Assembly: GCA_045804965.1 (NCBI GenBank)
Contig: JBJMMD010000037.1
Coordinates: 1-64,000, forward strand
DNA length: 64,000 nt
Source: CAVTUU01 sp045804965
GTDB taxonomy: Bacteria > Chloroflexota > Chloroflexia > Thermomicrobiales > UBA6265
Direction of reading: 5' to 3'
The notes under the pieces were generated by a model. It was not told the DNA's origin and searched no databases. It saw only the letters and a list, made by a program, of their open reading frames with translations. Position numbers and translations under genes: made by a program. Below are positions 61,728 to 64,000 of the stretch, piece by piece (the stretch's first letter is position 1; every line of letters begins with the position of its first letter).

Positions 61728-64000
61728 ATGGCGGAAAAATTCGACAAATTCACCGAACGGGCCCGCAAGGTCCTTCAGCTCGCCCAAGAAGAAGCCCACC
61801 GCTTCAACCATAACTACATCGGCACCGAGCACTTGCTCTTGGGGCTCGTGCGCGAGGGCGATGGCGTCGCAGCCCGGGTGTTGGGCAATATGGGCGTGCA
61901 ATTACCCAAGGTGCGCTCGGCGGTGGAGTTCATCATCGGCCGGGGCGAGCAAGCGCCGATGGGGGAGATCGGGCTCACCCCCCGGGCCAAGAAAGTGCTC
62001 GAGCTGGCGATCGATGAAGCGCGGCGCCTCAACCATCACTACATCGGCACCGAGCACTTGCTGCTGGGGCTGGTCCGCGAAGGCGAAGGGATCGCCGCGG
62101 GCGTGCTCGAAAGTCTGGGCGTGAATCTGGAGAAGGTGCGCGCCCAAGTGATGCAGGTCGTCAACCAGAGTTCGAGCTACAGCCAAAGTAAGACTCAGAC
62201 GAAAACTCCATACATGGACGCACTCGGATTCGATCTTACCGAGGCGGCCAGAATGAACAAACTGGGACCGCTCATCGGGCGAGAAACCGAGGTTAATCGG
62301 GTGATGCAAATTCTCACCCGGCGCACCAAGAACAATCCGGCACTCATCGGCGAGCCTGGTGTTGGCAAGACAGCCATCGTCGAAGGCCTCGCGCAGCGGA
62401 TTATTTCCGGGGATGTGCCCGAGCAGCTTCAGAATAAACGGCTGATCTCGCTCGATATCGGCGCCCTCGTTGCCGGCACGAAATATCGAGGCGAATTCGA
62501 AGAGCGCTTGAAAAAGATCGTGGCCGAGGTCAAAGAGACCGCCAGCATCCTCTTCATCGATGAGCTGCACACGCTCGTCGGAGCCGGCGCAGCGGAAGGC
62601 GCGGTTGATGCCGCGAATATCCTCAAGCCAGCGCTCTCCCGCGGTGAACTGCAGACGATTGGGGCGACGACACTCGACGAGTACCGCAAGTACATCGAGC
62701 GCGACGCGGCCCTCGAGCGGCGCTTCCAGCCCGTTCAGGTCGATGAGCCGAGCGTCGAGGAATCGATTCAGATTCTCACCGGTGTGCGCAGCCTCTATGA
62801 AGACCATCACAAGCTGAAGATCAGCGATGACGCGATCAAGGCCGCGGCCTCGATGGCCGCGCGCTATATCACCGACCGCTTCATGCCGGACAAAGCCATC
62901 GACCTGATCGACGAGGCCGCTTCGCGCGTGCGGATGAACCGATCGCAATCGCCGCCGAGCCTGAAAGAGGCCAAAGCCGGATTGCAATCGCTCCAGCGCG
63001 AGCTGGAAGCCGCGGTTTCGAGCCAGGAATTCGAATTAGCGGCCGAGTTGCGCGACCGCGAACGAAAACTGCGCGACCGCATCGATTCGCAGCAGCAAGA
63101 TCTTCAGGACACGACCGCCAGCGATGAGACATATGTGACCGAAGAAGACATCGCGCAGGTTGTAGCGATGTGGACCGGAATTCCGGTGACGCGTATCGCG
63201 GGCGAAGAGTCAGAGCGCTTGCTGAAGATGGAGGAAGATCTCCATCGCCGGATTATCGGTCAGGACGAAGCGATCACGACGCTGGCGAAGGCGGTTCGAC
63301 GGGCACGAGCGGGATTGAAGGATCCCCGGCGGCCGATCGGGTCGTTCATCTTCCTCGGCCCAACAGGTGTCGGGAAGACGCTGGTCGCCAAGGCGTTGGC
63401 CGAGTTCATGTTCGGTTCGGAAGCACACCTCATCAAGATCGACATGTCGGAGTTCATGGAGCGCCATTCGGTCGCGAGGCTCGTGGGCGCGCCTCCGGGC
63501 TACGTCGGTTACGAAGAAGGCGGTCAGTTGACAGAAGCCGTCCGCCGCAAGTCGTACTCCGTGATCTTGCTGGACGAGATCGAGAAGGCCCATTCCGAAG
63601 CCTTCAACATGCTCCTCCAGATAATGGAGGATGGCAACCTCGCCGACGCTAAAGGCCGCAAGGTCGATTTCCGCAACACGATCATCATCATGACCTCGAA
63701 TGTGGGAGCCGATCAGATTAGCCGCGACATGACGATGGGATTCAGCTTCAAGGAAGATCAAGACCGGGCCAAGCGGCGCGAATACGATCAGATGCGCGAC
63801 AAAGTCATGAGTCAGCTGAAGCAGACGTTCAGGCCTGAATTCTTGAACCGTATCGACGCCACGATCGTGTTCCATTCGTTGACGCCGGAGGAGATCCGCC
63901 AGATCGTCGAGCTCGAGCTCAAACGCGTCCGACAGCAACTGTCGGAACAGGAGATCGAACTCGAAATCACGACCGAGGCGATGGACTTCCTGGCGGAACG
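61728..64000 (+). CDS. clpC: ATP-dependent Clp protease ATPase subunit ClpC (3' truncated by window)
   Basis: ClpC unfolds proteins and feeds them to ClpP. The N-domain has the double Clp_N repeat (FTERARKVLQLAQEEAHRF and TPRAKKVLELAIDEARRL, each followed by YIGTEHLLLGLVREG). AAA domain 1 has Walker A GEPGVGKT at 208-215. A UVR segment near 433 (EFELAAELRDRERKLRDRI) marks it as ClpC rather than ClpB or ClpA. AAA domain 2 has GPTGVGKT at 544-551. At least 757 residues are inside the window; the C-terminal end is cut off. ctsR, mcsA and mcsB, often next to clpC, are absent upstream. Confidence 0.95.
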   Translation, partial: MAEKFDKFTERARKVLQLAQEEAHRFNHNYIGTEHLLLGLVREGDGVAARVLGNMGVQLPKVRSAVEFIIGRGEQAPMGEIGLTPRAKKVLELAIDEARRLNHHYIGTEHLLLGLVREGEGIAAGVLESLGVNLEKVRAQVMQVVNQSSSYSQSKTQTKTPYMDALGFDLTEAARMNKLGPLIGRETEVNRVMQILTRRTKNNPALIGEPGVGKTAIVEGLAQRIISGDVPEQLQNKRLISLDIGALVAGTKYRGEFEERLKKIVAEVKETASILFIDELHTLVGAGAAEGAVDAANILKPALSRGELQTIGATTLDEYRKYIERDAALERRFQPVQVDEPSVEESIQILTGVRSLYEDHHKLKISDDAIKAAASMAARYITDRFMPDKAIDLIDEAASRVRMNRSQSPPSLKEAKAGLQSLQRELEAAVSSQEFELAAELRDRERKLRDRIDSQQQDLQDTTASDETYVTEEDIAQVVAMWTGIPVTRIAGEESERLLKMEEDLHRRIIGQDEAITTLAKAVRRARAGLKDPRRPIGSFIFLGPTGVGKTLVAKALAEFMFGSEAHLIKIDMSEFMERHSVARLVGAPPGYVGYEEGGQLTEAVRRKSYSVILLDEIEKAHSEAFNMLLQIMEDGNLADAKGRKVDFRNTIIIMTSNVGADQISRDMTMGFSFKEDQDRAKRREYDQMRDKVMSQLKQTFRPEFLNRIDATIVFHSLTPEEIRQIVELELKRVRQQLSEQEIELEITTEAMDFLAE

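Noticed and set aside
1..64000. tRNA, rRNA, CRISPR arrays, insertion sequences
   Set aside because: I looked for tRNA T-arm patterns, direct repeat arrays and transposase-like frames and found none that held up by eye; a covariance-model scan would be decisive for small RNAs.

Overview
The window is a gene-dense, GC-rich stretch of bacterial chromosome made almost entirely of core housekeeping genes, with no phage, transposon, CRISPR or rRNA/tRNA signal that I could see. The mix points to a Chloroflexota-type bacterium, perhaps Thermomicrobia-like. It combines a RqcH ribosome-rescue protein, ClpC with a UVR segment, a four-S1-domain S1 protein, zinc-ribbon forms of L28, L31 and L32, a hemC-hemD fusion and HemQ, a DegV/FakA fatty acid kinase set, and twin-arginine and family-5 ABC export/import genes. 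This lineage call is inference from gene content only.

Layout. 1-1557: the end of a FixL-like sensor kinase, a lone receiver and a FixJ-type regulator. 1825-5233: gmk, divergent rqcH, and tatC. 5423-10795 (minus strand): a lipid/translation block yceD-rpmF-fabH-fabG-accC-nusB-acpP(-tatC), led by a good promoter whose -35 lies in an inverted repeat. 11195-19227 (minus strand): a DivIVA-like coiled-coil protein, coaD, a small coiled-coil gene, rsmD, recG, two FakB-type DegV proteins and FakA. 19512-22552: rpmB, then queG, a PfkB sugar kinase and a cyclase-family hydrolase. 23113-25979: an XRE regulator, an EthD-like protein, and a DUF47-Pit phosphate import pair behind a Pho-box-like repeat. 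26057-28713: a CocE-type hydrolase fused by overlap to a CoA-ester lyase. 28779-30109: L31, L27 and L21, all with unusual tails.

30537-35136 is a haem operon: hemCD, hemB, hemQ, hemE. 35254-37916 is a PhoB/PhoR-like two-component pair. 38387-44663 holds trpS, a uroporphyrinogen-decarboxylase-like protein, an MFS carrier, a ferredoxin-NADP reductase-like flavoprotein and a PLP aminotransferase. 44893-49202 holds a DUF4118-like/GAF/PAS histidine kinase facing a secreted, membrane-anchored surface protein. 49579-53281 is a peptide-type ABC importer without its ATPases. 53382-59406 carries an HxlR regulator, an MBL hydrolase, a holin-like membrane protein, a DapA-family aldolase, a YfcE-type phosphoesterase, an AI-2E-type permease and a class V aminotransferase. 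59556-64000 carries rpsA and the start of clpC.

How the genes fit together. De novo fatty acid synthesis (fabH, fabG, accC, acpP) sits a few kilobases from the FakAB system that activates scavenged fatty acids. The Pit importer and PhoBR-like pair form a phosphate theme. The haem operon runs from porphobilinogen synthesis (hemB) through uroporphyrinogen decarboxylation (hemE) and includes the coprohaem-pathway enzyme HemQ, but no hemG/Y or hemH is in view. I found no clearly new system. The most unusual signals are the putative fab operator, the low-complexity tails on L31, L21, L27 and S1, and three convergent gene pairs whose stop codons interlock.
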